From Trachelipus rathkii (taxonomy: Eukaryota > Arthropoda > Malacostraca > Isopoda > Trachelipodidae), in the NCBI GenBank assembly GCA_015478945.1, contig JABUQX010118646.1:5001-25735 (forward strand): 20,735 nucleotides of DNA. Reading direction: 5' to 3'. Under the pieces are notes generated by a model. The model made no database searches. It saw only the letters and a program-made list of their open reading frames with translations, and had not been told where the DNA came from. How positions within the stretch are numbered: the stretch's first letter is position 1; the number at the start of each line of letters is the position of its first letter. The translations under genes were made by a program, and so were the position numbers. This document shows positions 9,579 to 20,287 of this stretch, one piece after another.

Positions 9579-9632
9579 TTATATATATACCTATATTATA
9601 TATATATATATATAATATATATATATATATAT
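9359..9632. repeat. (TA)n microsatellite
   Basis: Long TA tract with TATAGTATAT and TATAATAT interruptions. It follows the AGT array after about ten bases. Confidence 0.95.
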
Positions 9633-9857
9633 TAACAGTATGATACAAATAAATATGTTTATTTCTTGTGCTTCGAACAATTCCTGCTTCTAGATATGGT
9701 CCTAAGGCTAATTGGTATCTGTGGGGTTGAATCGGTTTCAAATTAATGAACCCGCGAAGCTAAAGGTAATCTCCTGTGGTCTTATCAGCCCAATATCCGA
9801 GGAAGGTTAATTAGAGTAAAGTCAAAAGGTTAATTGACCATTTCATTTATTTTAACT
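9633..9857. other. Unique island between TA tracts, no gene recognised
   Basis: About 225 bases of balanced composition. It contains the decamer AAGGTTAATT twice (about 9803 and 9826). No RNA gene or protein family was recognised. Confidence 0.4.
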
Positions 9858-9863
9858 TATATA

Positions 9864-9908
<45 letters not shown>

Positions 9909-9934
9909 ATATATTATATTATATATATAATATA

Positions 9935-9982
<48 letters not shown>

Positions 9983-10060
9983 ATATAATTATATATATAT
10001 ATAGATATATATATATATTATATATATATAGATATATATAATATTATTTATTATATGATA
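9858..10060. repeat. (TA)n microsatellite
   Basis: TA tract with interruptions such as TATAGATATA, grading into ATTATTTATTATATG at its right end. Confidence 0.93.
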
Positions 10061-10738
10061 CGAATCTCACGATTCATATATTCCCTAGAGGCTATGCTAT
10101 ATATATATATATAGATAATGATATAAGCTACTACGAACTATAAGTAAAAGTAGAGTGAGTATGGATGAGGACTTTAAGATGACTGTGACATGAGGTGATA
10201 CCTAAAAAATAAAAGAACAGAAGTAAGACGATGATCTACTACTTAACCAAGTAGCTTGGATTTCGAGTACAAGAAAATGGACACCATGTTGATCATAGTA
10301 ATATGTGATGGATGGATTGAGTATACGAGTCTCTCATGGTAGGACCCGTGATTTCCGTGCGGCCGGACGAGGGTTGCGTTCGTGAAAAAAGTACATTTAA
10401 TGTATTAATATCATTTAAGAAAGAGCATCTCTTAGCTATCCAATGTTATAAATTTATTGGCTATCATGCCCAAAGCATCAATAACACTTTGACAGAGAAT
10501 CAAGATCAAGATTTGATAGTATACACTCCAAGTCTATCACAAGTAGAGCTATAAATATTCCTTTTCCAGATGTAAAAGTTAATGTCAAGCATTTCATCGG
10601 AGATTGATAACGTTTTAAGGCTTGGATGGACACAGTTTTGACACCAAATATAGAATATCCCGTTGTTGGAGCGCTGAATTAAGACAGTAATGATATATAA
10701 AGGTAAAAAGTAAACAGATAGTAACTCCAGTTATAAAT
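10061..10738. other. Non-repetitive DNA left of the Tc1 remnant
   Basis: Mixed-composition DNA with a short TA run at 10098-10112. A 72-codon plus-strand open frame at 10336-10554 has no motif I recognise and its upstream part is GC-richer than its surroundings; I do not call it a gene. The last 100-170 bases should hold the transposon's non-coding end, but I could not identify a terminal inverted repeat. Confidence 0.4.
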
Positions 10739-11617
10739 TTATTTGGCCAACCGCTTTACTCTATGTACAACTAGTTTACATCGTGTGCAAAAGCATGCTA
10801 TAAAAAATTTTTCAGAATCGTTGTTAACATGAGAGAACTAATAACATGAAAATATAACATGAAACCAAGACTTAATAAGGCCCGATATTAGGTCCCTTTT
10901 CGTTGCTGGTTTGTTTTTAGAGAGGACAAGCACAATTTTATTCAAGATATTCTCTATTGGATTGAGATCCGGACTCTGTGCTGGCCACTCCATGTGGGTA
11001 ATGTTGCTAGTATTGAACCATTGCTTAACCACTTTTGATCGATGATAAGGTGTATTATCATCTTGGAATATAAAATTTGCATCTCCAAGCACATCTTTGC
11101 CACTGGGAATCATTTTGTTAGTCAGGATTTCAAGATATTGCTTACAATTCATCGTTTTATTCACAGTGTGCAACCTGTCAACACGTGAGGCTGCCATACA
11201 ACCCCACACCATAACTGATGTAAGATATTTAATTGTTGGTAAAATGCGTTGTGGTAAAAATTCTTCTCCTTTGCGATGCCCCACATATTGATTACCAAAA
11301 TGATTGTTTATGCAGAATGTCGACTCGTCACTAAATAAGACCCTTCTTCATTTATTTTTAGTCCAAGTCAAATATTTTTTGACCTAGGCAAGTCTTGCCT
11401 TACGCTGTCTGTCTGTTAGGAGAGGTTTCTTCTTCGGTTTGCAGCCTTTCAAGCCTGCTTCTAAGTCATTTACGTATGGTGCTTGTAGAATCTGCATTAA
11501 CGCCACATTTTTTCCATATTTCAAGCAGTTCGGGATTATTAGGTGCCTATTAAAAAGAAATGTCCTGCACAATACACAATCCTCCCAGGTTGTAGATGCC
11601 CTTCCGCAACTATTCAT
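10739..11617 (-). pseudogene. Tc1-type transposase, one frame with three stops, N-terminus lost
   Basis: Tc1/mariner transposases cut and paste their own element at TA sites. The minus strand reads in one uninterrupted frame for 293 codons from 11617 to TAA 10739-10741, with in-frame stops at 11384-11386 (TAG), 11348-11350 (TGA) and 10838-10840 (TAG). Conserved motifs in order are LKGCKPKKKPLLTDRQ, FSDES, VWGCMA, QDDNTPYH and WPAQSPDLNPIEN. The catalytic Asp-Asp-Glu codons are at 11327-11329, 11057-11059 and 10952-10954. Thirty-four residues separate the second Asp from the Glu, which is the DD34E signature of Tc1 as opposed to mariner. About 50 residues of the N-terminal helix-turn-helix region are missing. 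The first readable part (CGRASTTWED) matches the linker just after it. The absence of frameshifts suggests a younger or less eroded copy than the Polinton. It lies about 450 bp upstream of the TMEM230 coding start, in opposite orientation. Confidence 0.92.
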
Positions 11618-12022
11618 ATATATACTGTTCTACTTATTTAAATGTTAACTGGTTTGTTCATATTGAGTTCCTTTTTTTGGTTTAGTGGTTGTTGAGGTTA
11701 TTTTTACCATTTTCATGCTTTTGAAATAATTGCCCTGCCATTTGAGTCTGGAATATTCACACACTTTACACACAATTTCCTTTCTTCACCTCTATATACG
11801 ACAATGAGTTTAGCAACACCGTGTTTCCTTATTTTCAATGTATTTTTGTTATTTTAAGCATTTATTTGACTGAGCATTTTCCTAACTTTAATATCCTTCA
11901 ATTTTTCTTTTAACCTGTGAAGGTATTTTTGATACTAATACAAAAATCTTAGTTAAGTTTTCATAGTAATATTTGTGAGTTATGTAATTTTCATTTCACT
12001 GACTTCAACGAAATTTTTTCAG
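11618..12022. other. Upstream non-coding DNA or intron of the TMEM230 gene
   Basis: AT-rich DNA, T-rich on the plus strand, between the Tc1 remnant and the TMEM230 coding exon. It ends in ATTTTTTCAG (12013-12022), a good 3' splice-site consensus. At least part may therefore be an intron behind an unseen 5' untranslated exon. No promoter element can be assigned with confidence. Confidence 0.4.
12013..12022 (+). promoter_or_regulatory. Candidate 3' splice site before the TMEM230 coding exon
   Basis: ATTTTTTCAG is a strong acceptor match 40 bases upstream of the start codon. If used, an untranslated first exon lies further upstream. The alternative is that transcription begins within this region. 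RNA evidence is needed to decide. Confidence 0.4.
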
Positions 12023-12062
12023 ATAGCTCTGATTTTCCTCTACGTTTGCTTGTATTCTTGTC

Positions 12063-12620
12063 ATGATGCGAAATGAAGCACGATATCGCTCCCATTCTCC
12101 TCACGTTCGTTACAGCAGACTCAGTCAAGATGAAGCAACTGCGTTTACTGATGCACAGTTTAAGGTGGGATTTCTGCAATAAAAAGAGTTTAAGTCTCTT
12201 GAGATATTTCTTTATCATCGAGTCTTAAAGTATTTTTGGTTTGCATATTGCTTCTAAGTTGTTTTTTATAGTGAAAATATACTTTCAAAAAGTTTTCATG
12301 AGTGAAATTCTTTTTAGTGATAGATTATTATTTTTTTTTTATTATTGCAGGAGACGAGACCTGTCGGTATTCCATGGAAACCTATAATATACGCCTTTAT
12401 ATTATTTTTTATTGGCACTATACTTATCACATTTAGTGGTCTCATCCTTGTTGGACACGTTGATGAAAAATACTCTGACCGCATGTGGCCCTTTTTAATT
12501 CTTGGCATGCTTATGTTTATCCCAGGAGCGTACCATTCTTATATTGCATTTTATGCTTTGAGAGGTTATCAAGGATTTGATTTAGCTGACATACCTTCTT
12601 ATGGAGATGATTGGTATTAA
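12063..12620 (+). CDS. TMEM230: TMEM230-family two-pass membrane protein, two coding exons
   Basis: The coding sequence joins 12063-12164 and 12351-12620, giving 123 residues; the human protein has about 120. TMEM230 (DUF872 family) is a small membrane protein of secretory and synaptic vesicles linked to Rab-dependent trafficking. Exon 1 carries the conserved VRYSRLSQDE motif and ends with AQFK. Exon 2 continues with the IPWK motif, a first membrane segment at about residues 46-68, a DR-WP loop, a second segment at about 81-103 containing FIPGAYH, and a tail with GYQGF and DIP. Exon junction and motif order match the vertebrate protein. An in-frame TGA at 12030-12032 limits the start to the tandem ATGs at 12063 or 12066. 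I chose the first by analogy with the Met-Met start of the human protein. Odd points: the tail ends SYGDDWY, unlike the acidic DFDD of vertebrates. The reading frame is intact, so it is probably functional. Confidence 0.92.
12165..12350 (+). other. TMEM230 intron, 186 bp, GT-AG
   Basis: The donor is AAG|GTGGGA at 12164/12165. The acceptor is TTATTGCAG at 12350, preceded by a run of ten or more T. The intron is phase 0, and removing it joins QFK to ETRP in register with the family. Its presence shows the gene is not a processed retrocopy. Confidence 0.9.
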
Positions 12621-12670
12621 GTTGAAATAAGCTTGTGCCAGAGCTTTGACATAATTGTTTTATTTTTTGT

Positions 12671-12676
12671 AATAAA
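12671..12676 (+). terminator. Candidate polyadenylation signal of TMEM230
   Basis: AATAAA lies 51 bases after the stop codon and is followed by T- and GT-containing sequence. Further AATAAA matches occur downstream (for example 13042 and about 13181), so longer 3' ends are possible. In AT-rich DNA this hexamer is also common by chance. Confidence 0.4.
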
Positions 12677-13528
12677 AAGCTATATGTTTTAGGTACGGAA
12701 AATATCATTGTTACAGTGATATGTGCCATAATATTATGTGCCTTTTATTAGCTACAAAACTAGTTTCACTAAAACTGTGTATTTATTTTTTAAATATAAT
12801 TAAAATCTTACATTTCTATTTCTGTTTCTAATTCTAGTCAGATACATATGTTTGTATTAGTACAATTATTACTGTAGAATTTACATTTATAAATTCTCCA
12901 GATTTTTCCTCCCTCCGAACTCTATTTGTATGTATTACCCAGAGCTGACATTAAGCCTGGAAGGACTAGACAAATCACAGGTTGAGGTAGGACTGCTCTA
13001 GCCTCTCATAAACACGGGCATAACAAATCCTGAGACCTTATAATAAAAAAAAATGTCATTATTTGATTTTTTTTAGTTCTTCATTCACTTATTATAATAT
13101 TTTAAATATATTATGAGATTATTCCCTTTTGTAAATATCTATTTTATATTTTGTTTATTTATAGTAAATATTATTTTTAAAATAAATTGCTCCAGCAAAA
13201 TTGTTTAGGTGATGTTATGTATTTGATTTTGTTATTTTGAGAAATAGTATGTTCTTACAGGACCGTTATTGTTGCCTTATAATATTGATTACATTCCATC
13301 ACATACTTAGATTTATATGCGTTTTTAATATGATAGTAAGAGGGCATTCTTAGAAGTGTTTGTTTTGAACGATTCCAACTACTAATATGTTTTGATGTTT
13401 TGATTAATAATATTAATATCAATTTTCTGCTGGTTCAAACCAAATTATATCCTAAAAAGATATAATTAAATAGTGAACGTTTCTTGTTGTCATCGTACTT
13501 AAACGTCTTCATAAAATATATTTAATAT
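12677..13528. other. 3' flank or 3' UTR of TMEM230, no gene recognised
   Basis: AT-rich sequence with no sustained coding. The island 12910-13040 is slightly GC-richer but contains no motif I recognise. Part may be transcribed as a longer 3' UTR. Confidence 0.45.
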
Positions 13529-13682
13529 ATGTTAAACAAAAAGACACGTAGATTGGTGTCCCGCTACTACTTATTTATGCGTTAGGAATGCTCATGCATG
13601 GCTCGGATTTCTGGTGTATGTGAGTCCACCCTTAGTTCTCGGGAATCAAGAGGCAGCTGATGATGGTGATGTTAAACAAAAA
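13529..13682. repeat. Short GC-richer insert flanked by 14-bp direct repeats
   Basis: ATGTTAAACAAAAA occurs at 13529-13542 and again at 13669-13682. The 126 bases between them are clearly richer in G and C than the surroundings. The paired repeats look like a target-site duplication around a short non-autonomous insertion. One frame across the insert is open for about 40 codons, but with no start context I do not call it coding. No tRNA-like promoter boxes were clear, so the SINE assignment is open. Confidence 0.4.
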
Positions 13683-14540
13683 TAGTGCGTTATATATATA
13701 AATTACAACAGTGCTTGAACATTCGATTTTCAAAGCAATTTTTGTAATGCCATTTTATTTTAATAGTTCATTTTTATCATTTATTTTATATAAAGCTTTG
13801 GATACTTATGAGACTTTATGAAGGTACATTTATTTTCTTAAATAAATTCGTAGTTGTAAATTGCAGTTAAGAAAACTTTTTTCTCATCTATTCGCAAATT
13901 TTTAATAACTTTTTAAATATATTTTTAATATTACTCCTTAGAATTTTCTAGACTTGTCGTTCCTTACAGCTAAATTCACATATCCTTGTTAATGTATGTC
14001 TTAATATTATACCTAATAAATATACTTAATATTTATTTTATATCTAATTATTAATTTATTTAGTGTTATATATTAATTAAGTAATATGGTAATTGATTGA
14101 TGGGCCGTCATTTTTATTCCGGCTATTAATAAGTACTTCTATAGACACGAAGATTTGTTGATTTATCAAGTCTTTTTCAAAAATATTAAATAATTATTAA
14201 TAGATTTTTAATATTTTCTTTAAATGATTATATATTAATGTTAAGATAGTTAAATAATTAAGATGTAATTATAAGTATCGTTACTAATTAAATATTTAAT
14301 GAAATACATACATTAGAAATAATATTAACTAGTTAAGAATAAGAACCAAAAAGAAGTTGGATGAAGATGAAATGAAAGCAATTAGAAGAATTAAATAAAT
14401 GTGTAAGTGATGGACAGAAATGATAAGTGTTAAATAATAAATATAAAATATAAATTATGAACTAACAAAGGATTAAAATGAAAATGAGGCCAAATAATAC
14501 AATACTACAATAATATAATAATGTCTTTAATCACTTAAAT
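13683..14540. other. AT-rich non-coding DNA
   Basis: Very AT-rich, with AATATT, TTAATTA and similar motifs and no reading frame worth noting. A purine-rich patch at about 14340-14400 has no recognisable content. Confidence 0.5.
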
Positions 14541-15730
14541 AGATATATAGATTGATATAATTAATATAAGTAATAATAAATATTCATGAATAATATAATA
14601 AATAATAACATATATAAATAATATAATAATAATCAATTAATAATAATAATAAATATAATAATATAATAAATGTGTTAATAAATAGTCGATGAATAAGAGC
14701 TTTAATAATCCTGCTTTAAATACTATACAAAATTACACAGAAACGTTTCATAGAATGTCAAATGTATATTATATCCATACATAGATAAATAATAATAGTA
14801 TATAAGTATATATTTCAATTAATAGATAGACTCAATGAATAATACATATAATAATAATAAATATATAGTAATCATCATATAATAATAATAATAATAATCT
14901 AATAATATCTGATTGAAGTATCATTTTATTGGATGGCAAGTTACATATTTTCTATCATATAACTACAGAGATAACAACACTATAATGTATATATTCAGTT
15001 TAACTTTCAGAGTAAGTCAAGGATAAATTAGGATGCAATTTCCTCCTATCTGAAATGTGTCAACTAATTGCAACACAGTGTTGTGTCTTATGAGCCCTAA
15101 ATCACTTTATTTCTTTATTCTTCATCATTGTTAATCCCTGTAAAAAGCTATAAATTTTGAGCATTCAACATACGCTGATGCATTCTTCCTTTCAAATAGT
15201 ATTTTAATTTGTATTTAATGTACATGATCATAATAGTATAATTAATTAAAGTACGATTATAGCATAATGACTTATGTTAGATACTGAGTGAAGTATCCAA
15301 AATCAGAGGTAGTAGCTATGAGTTTTAACATAACTCAAGAATTATATTACTACAATAGTACGATGTAAAAATTGATAAGTATATGTAATAAATGAATCAA
15401 ATCATAATAATAATTACTAATAATGGTAATAATAATAATCATAATGAAGTGAAGGAATAATAATAAATAATACTACAATAACTTACATAATAATAATAGA
15501 GTTCATGAATGTAATACAATTAACTGAGTTATACAATAGTTAACAACATAATACTCACTAACTACTAGAGTTATTAATCAATACAATAATAATAAATATG
15601 ATAATAATATAGAATTAATAATATAATACTTTACTGATTAGATGAATAATAATAATAATCACATATAATAATAATAGATAATGATAATTTAATAATAATA
15701 AATAATAAATAAGAATAATATATAGTGGAA
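14541..15730. repeat. Degenerate (AAT)n-rich field
   Basis: Many short AAT runs (for example about 14570-14680, 14850-14910, 15410-15480 and 15580-15720) are separated by AT-rich unique DNA. An island at about 14930-15300 is less repetitive but has no recognised gene. It resembles old expanded and eroded trinucleotide arrays. Confidence 0.75.
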
Positions 15731-16024
15731 TGTGTAGCATTATAATCGAAGTTAACTTATATCTCCTCGCTATGGTGAGTTAAGTGACTATAAACCGATC
15801 AGGGTAGTAAATATGAGTTTTTCATTACATTTATCATGTAATTTATGTTGGCAGATAAGTAATCAATATCGAGAATATAAAATAATTAATAATAGATGTA
15901 AATGAATAATATAATACGACTTAAAATATAAATAATAATGAGCATTAATAATTTATAATTTTAAGATTAAATATATATTTACATAAGAACAGCATATTAT
16001 CCAATAAATATAATAATATAGAGT
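15731..16024. other. AT-rich spacer, nothing recognised
   Basis: Mixed AT-rich DNA between the AAT field and the A-rich field, with no coding or RNA signal seen. Confidence 0.4.
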
Positions 16025-16485
16025 ACAAAAGAATACATCAAATAAAAATAAAAATAATTAATACAAAGAAAAATAGAAATAAATAAATAATAACAGAGAT
16101 ATAAAAAGTAAAAAATCAGAGATAAAAATGAAAATATAAAAGTGGGAAAATAGAAAATTAAAATAAATAACGGAATAAAAATAAAAAAAAAAAATAAAAT
16201 AAAAATAAAAATAAAATAAAATAAAAATAAAAATAACAAATAATAATTTAAATAAAAAATAAATAATAACGAAATAAAAAGTAAAAATAAAAAATTAAAA
16301 CGTAAAAATAAAATAAAATAAAATAGAAATAAAAAGTAAAAATAAAAATAAAATTAATAAATACAAATACTTATAAAAATAACACTATAAATAAAAATAA
16401 TAGATAAATTTAATTAATAATTAATCTAATAAAAGTAAAAGAATAATGAATAAATACTGAATAAATAATAATAATAATAATCGAA
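16025..16485. repeat. A-rich (AAAAT)n-like field
   Basis: Long purine-biased stretch built from AAAAT, AAAAATA and AATAAA units with occasional G (AAAAAGT). The minus strand reads as Phe/Ile/Leu-rich frames, which reflect the repeat. It ends in a short AATAATAAT run near 16475. Confidence 0.85.
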
Positions 16486-16630
16486 AGTAATATTTGCTGA
16501 TTTAAATAAACATTGAATAGCGGATCAATAAGTATAATATAGTGAATATACAATTCTAAAATTTTATATTTGGGTATATATATGTGTTGTGATATAATGT
16601 GTAGGTAATCCTAGGTTATTGTATTAGCGT

Positions 16631-16813
16631 ATGTATTTTGATAAATGGATTATAATAGTAATATATACTTTCTTTTATATTCTGTATATTTTATGGGAGT
16701 ATAGAGAAGGCCGTAAGTTATTATATGTGGGTAGATTCGCAGCTCGCAAAGTCAAAGCGCAGGTGTCACGGTTCCCGGAGAACTGGTCGGAGGTGAGGGA
16801 TAAATTGAGCTAA
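16631..16813 (+). other. Orphan open stretch with a GC-richer, basic second half
   Basis: Sixty codons are open. The first half is hydrophobic and AT-driven. The second half (16705-16813) is markedly GC-richer, codes for VGRFAARKVKAQVSRFPENW and ends at TAA. A good donor-like GAG|GTGAGG lies at 16791/16792, and AG dinucleotides upstream could act as acceptors. It could be a single exon of an unseen gene, a fragment of a mobile element, or chance. I recognise no family on either strand. Confidence 0.25.
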
Positions 16814-17540
16814 TATACATATATATAGTTTATATATACCGTATAGTGATTATACTTATTCGTCCTTATTACGAAAGATATTACGTATTATCAAATCCTA
16901 GTATATCATATATATATATATCATAGTCTGATAAAACCTTTATATATATATATATGCTAGTTATTATATATATATGATAATAGGGTGGGTTCCTTTTTAC
17001 TCCTTACATATATAATATCTAGATATTATATATATATTACTTATAGCTATATAGCATTATATATTATTAAAACTATAATATTATAAATATTACTACTAGT
17101 ATACTTATTATATATAATTATATGATATATATATAATAGTTACCATAAAAAAATATTATTACTATTGTATATATACTACGTAAATTTACATTTACTCGCG
17201 AATTTTCTGTTCCGCGTTATATTAGGCCTACTCTAATTGTCAAGTCCATATATCGTATATACCACTAAATAACTTTACAATATTGGTACTATATTACTCC
17301 CACTTCCCTTTCCTCGTTATACTACTGATATGCTATGTAACTGAACCTGATCCTCTTATATACTTTGTATATATATACTAATCATACTGTAGTAATTATA
17401 TATACTTCCGGATATTACTATACTATATAATACACATACTAGTATATATCCTGATGCTGAGAAAAATTCCATTCATTACTATGAATATAGTTTTTTAATA
17501 TTCATTCCACTTTGAACTTACTGTAATAAATATATATCTA
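16814..17540. repeat. Degenerate TA-rich patchwork
   Basis: Many short TATATA runs are broken by single foreign bases and short unique bits, with no gene seen. The texture suggests either eroded TA arrays or uncorrected sequencing errors in TA tracts. Confidence 0.6.
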
Positions 17541-18110
17541 TATACTAATGCTTCTGGTATTGGGGGGTAGACTGAAAATCAAAGAAGGTTTGGAAAATAA
17601 TTAAACTAATATTAAGGTGTGAAAAATTTCTCGCTCTTCATATATGCAAAATTGGAAATAAGCTAGAGTGTTTCGAATTATTTACTTTGTGGATTAAATT
17701 CAATAGCAAATACAGAAGCAAGAAGAAAGAAAAGTATATAAAATTTATGTAGTTTTTGATGTGGATTTTGTTTTGTGCGGGGTATTTTTGATGTTATCGA
17801 TCTTATGGTGATTTTAATAAACTTGAGTTAACAATGGTTTTCATTTCGGCTTTATCATTAATCATCTAAAATATTATATAGTTAATTTCGAAATGTATTT
17901 AGATATTCGGGGCGTGGTCTCTTAGAGCAGCTCTTTTAACTTGACTGGTTATTTTGATTAGAAATCAAAGAAAGATAAATATAATAGCATATGATATGTT
18001 TAACAGGACAGTAATATTAAAGACAAACAACTCGTGATAATAAAATAATTCTAAATATACGTATCTAAATAATTAGTATATAGGAATAATTTGGTATGTA
18101 CGAGTATTAC
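17541..18110. other. AT-rich unique DNA, nothing recognised
   Basis: Less repetitive than its neighbours. The six frames contain only short open stretches with no motif that I can place. Confidence 0.4.
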
Positions 18111-18310
18111 TAGGGGGGTATACAGTATATATAGTATAGGGTAAGAGCGTATTAGTAGTAGTACTTATATTAGTATATATTAGTTAGTATATTTACCTAT
18201 ATATATTATTATATTAATATGATAATATCTCCGCTATCTATAGCTTATTATAGTATATAACGTACTAGCTAATATATATGATATATAGCTCAGTATATGT
18301 ATTAAATTAT
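18111..18310. repeat. Degenerate TA-rich patch
   Basis: Interrupted TATA and TAGTA runs, including TATATAGTATAG and ATGATATATAGCTCAG. No coding signal is present. Confidence 0.6.
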
Positions 18311-18880
18311 GTACCGTTGTAGAGTGTGAAAGAAGAAGAGAGTTTGAAAATGTTAATTGTGCAGCTGCTGTTGACTAAGAGATCACTAACTGTTTGTTGC
18401 AAGTTTTGATTTTGTGCGTAGTCATTTCATGGATGAGAGTGTTTTTTGCGTCTAAAGAACTATAACTAGTTAATTAGGAGAAACTCTTTTAAGCAATTTG
18501 AAATTTGAAAGTGTAAAATTTTTATACTTAATAAATTTCATACTCTAAAAATCAGAGTTGAAGGAGCTACAAAATTTAACATTTAGTTTTTTGGTAAATT
18601 TAATTTATATATTAAATATAAAAAATTTAAAATTAATTAAAGTACTAATGTGAAAGAAGGTGAAGCTTGCGTTCTTCCAAGGATTCGAGTCTACGAGAAA
18701 ATTTTAAATTTTTTAGATTCCCAGATAGCAAATTGCGGATGAATACGCCCTTATAATTGAATTTTATTCTTTTCGTGAATGGTGTGATATCTGTAAATGC
18801 TTATCACACATTTCAACATCTCAAGTTGTTGCAGGAATGGGTAGATATTTTTAATCAAATAAATAATATTAGGTTAAATT
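18311..18880. other. AT-rich unique DNA, nothing recognised
   Basis: AT-rich DNA with a few slightly GC-richer short patches (about 18330-18440 and 18655-18690). No gene or RNA was recognised. Confidence 0.4.
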
Positions 18881-19050
18881 ATTAATATATATGTATATAT
18901 AGGAATCTTATATATTAATATATTATAAATTATATATAATATATATCATAATATAATATATATTATACTAATTTACTATATACTACTAATATTATATATT
19001 ATTAATTAATACTTTAAATATAGTTTATATTATAATATATAGTAATAATT
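18881..19050. repeat. Degenerate TA/TAAT patch
   Basis: Interrupted TATATAATATAT and ATTATATTATTAATTA sequence, similar to the patches at 16814 and 18111. Confidence 0.65.
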
Positions 19051-20287
19051 TTTTTTATTGTGTATGTAAATATATCACATTGTCCTGGCATTGACTGCAA
19101 GGTGGTATTAAGTGCGTGATATAGACGATGTTAAAATTATCCACCACCGATCGTCACGAAATAGCCATGATCAGGAAATTCTATTAGACGCAAGAGGGAG
19201 TATATGTGAAGTATTTATAATATAGGTACATACAGTACTCACTAACACCCTTATATTTACCATTGTATAACTTATTTAGCAATTACGCTATATTTATACC
19301 CGGCCTCATATACTATGTATATATAATATATAGTTAATATAATATATATAATATAGGTATATATACTCATATATGGAAATGAGACTTGACTATTTTGCAT
19401 GCTAAAGATATAATATTTTAGGTTTCTTTACTTCACATTGAAACGCTTTTCAGCTATCAAGCAAAAGAGCGTAAAATCACCACTAAAAACAACAGACAAT
19501 TAAGTGAAAGGCGTGATTGAAAATTACTTTCGTGGTCAATAAAAATGAGAAAAATTTATATAATGGTGAAAAAATTATCATGAATGTATAAACGATTATA
19601 ATGTGGAAATAAAATAAATCAAAGTAATATATAAAAATGGTTTATATCACTCAATCTTTAAAAAATATTTGTTTATAGTTTTATGTATGGAAATACTTTT
19701 TATATTTAGTTAATAAATATATTAGTCTTTTAATATAAGATAAAAAAAAGAATTTTATGAGAGATGGTTTTTTATTAATAAAAATGAATAAAAACCGAAC
19801 ATTTTATGGAGAAAGATAATTTAATAATTCCTATGAATATTTCAAGTAAAATAATATGTTTAAATTTAAGAATTAATAGAATTCCAACAATGACATTATA
19901 TGTGAGAAGTTTTTTGTTTTTTCAAATGAAAATATTATGTTTTTCTTGTTTTGATTAATAAAATAATTTAATTGTTGAATCATGAGCAATTCTTTGGACA
20001 ATTTTGACTTTACCTATGATTTGCTAGGACATTGACAAAACAATATTACCCCATTTTTATTTGTATTTTGTAATCAACTGGTCAAAACAGTATGGATCTA
20101 TGTTGACTAAATTAATTCGTACAGAATAAGTACTGAAGTTAACCTATAATTTTTTTCATCGCTTATGAAGTTATTTTGCAACAATTCTCTTTTAAAATCA
20201 CAATTCATGAGCTAAAATATGAACACCAAAATGACTGTTCAATATTGAAAAAATTTTCTTTCATTGTAAAATTTGTTCCAAATCTGG
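19051..20287. other. AT-rich DNA, no gene recognised
   Basis: The island 19075-19210 is GC-richer but has stops in all frames and no recognised motif. TA runs recur at about 19315-19375. The remainder is AT-rich with poly-A and poly-T bias and no coding signal. Confidence 0.45.

Noticed and set aside
8988..9741. Minus-strand Thr-rich and Tyr/Ile-rich open frames
   Set aside because: They are products of the AGT and TA repeats, without any non-repeat conserved segment.
10336..10554. 72-codon open frame left of the Tc1 remnant
   Set aside because: No conserved motif, splice signal or family resemblance was found, and the length is compatible with chance.
10629..10650. CACAGTTTTGACACC as a possible Tc1 terminal inverted repeat
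   Set aside because: No matching inverted copy was found to the right of the transposase, so the ends of the element stay undefined.
15997..16239. Minus-strand Phe/Ile-rich frame resembling a membrane protein
   Set aside because: It is the complement of the A-rich (AAAAT)n-like field. The hydrophobicity is a consequence of T-rich codons.
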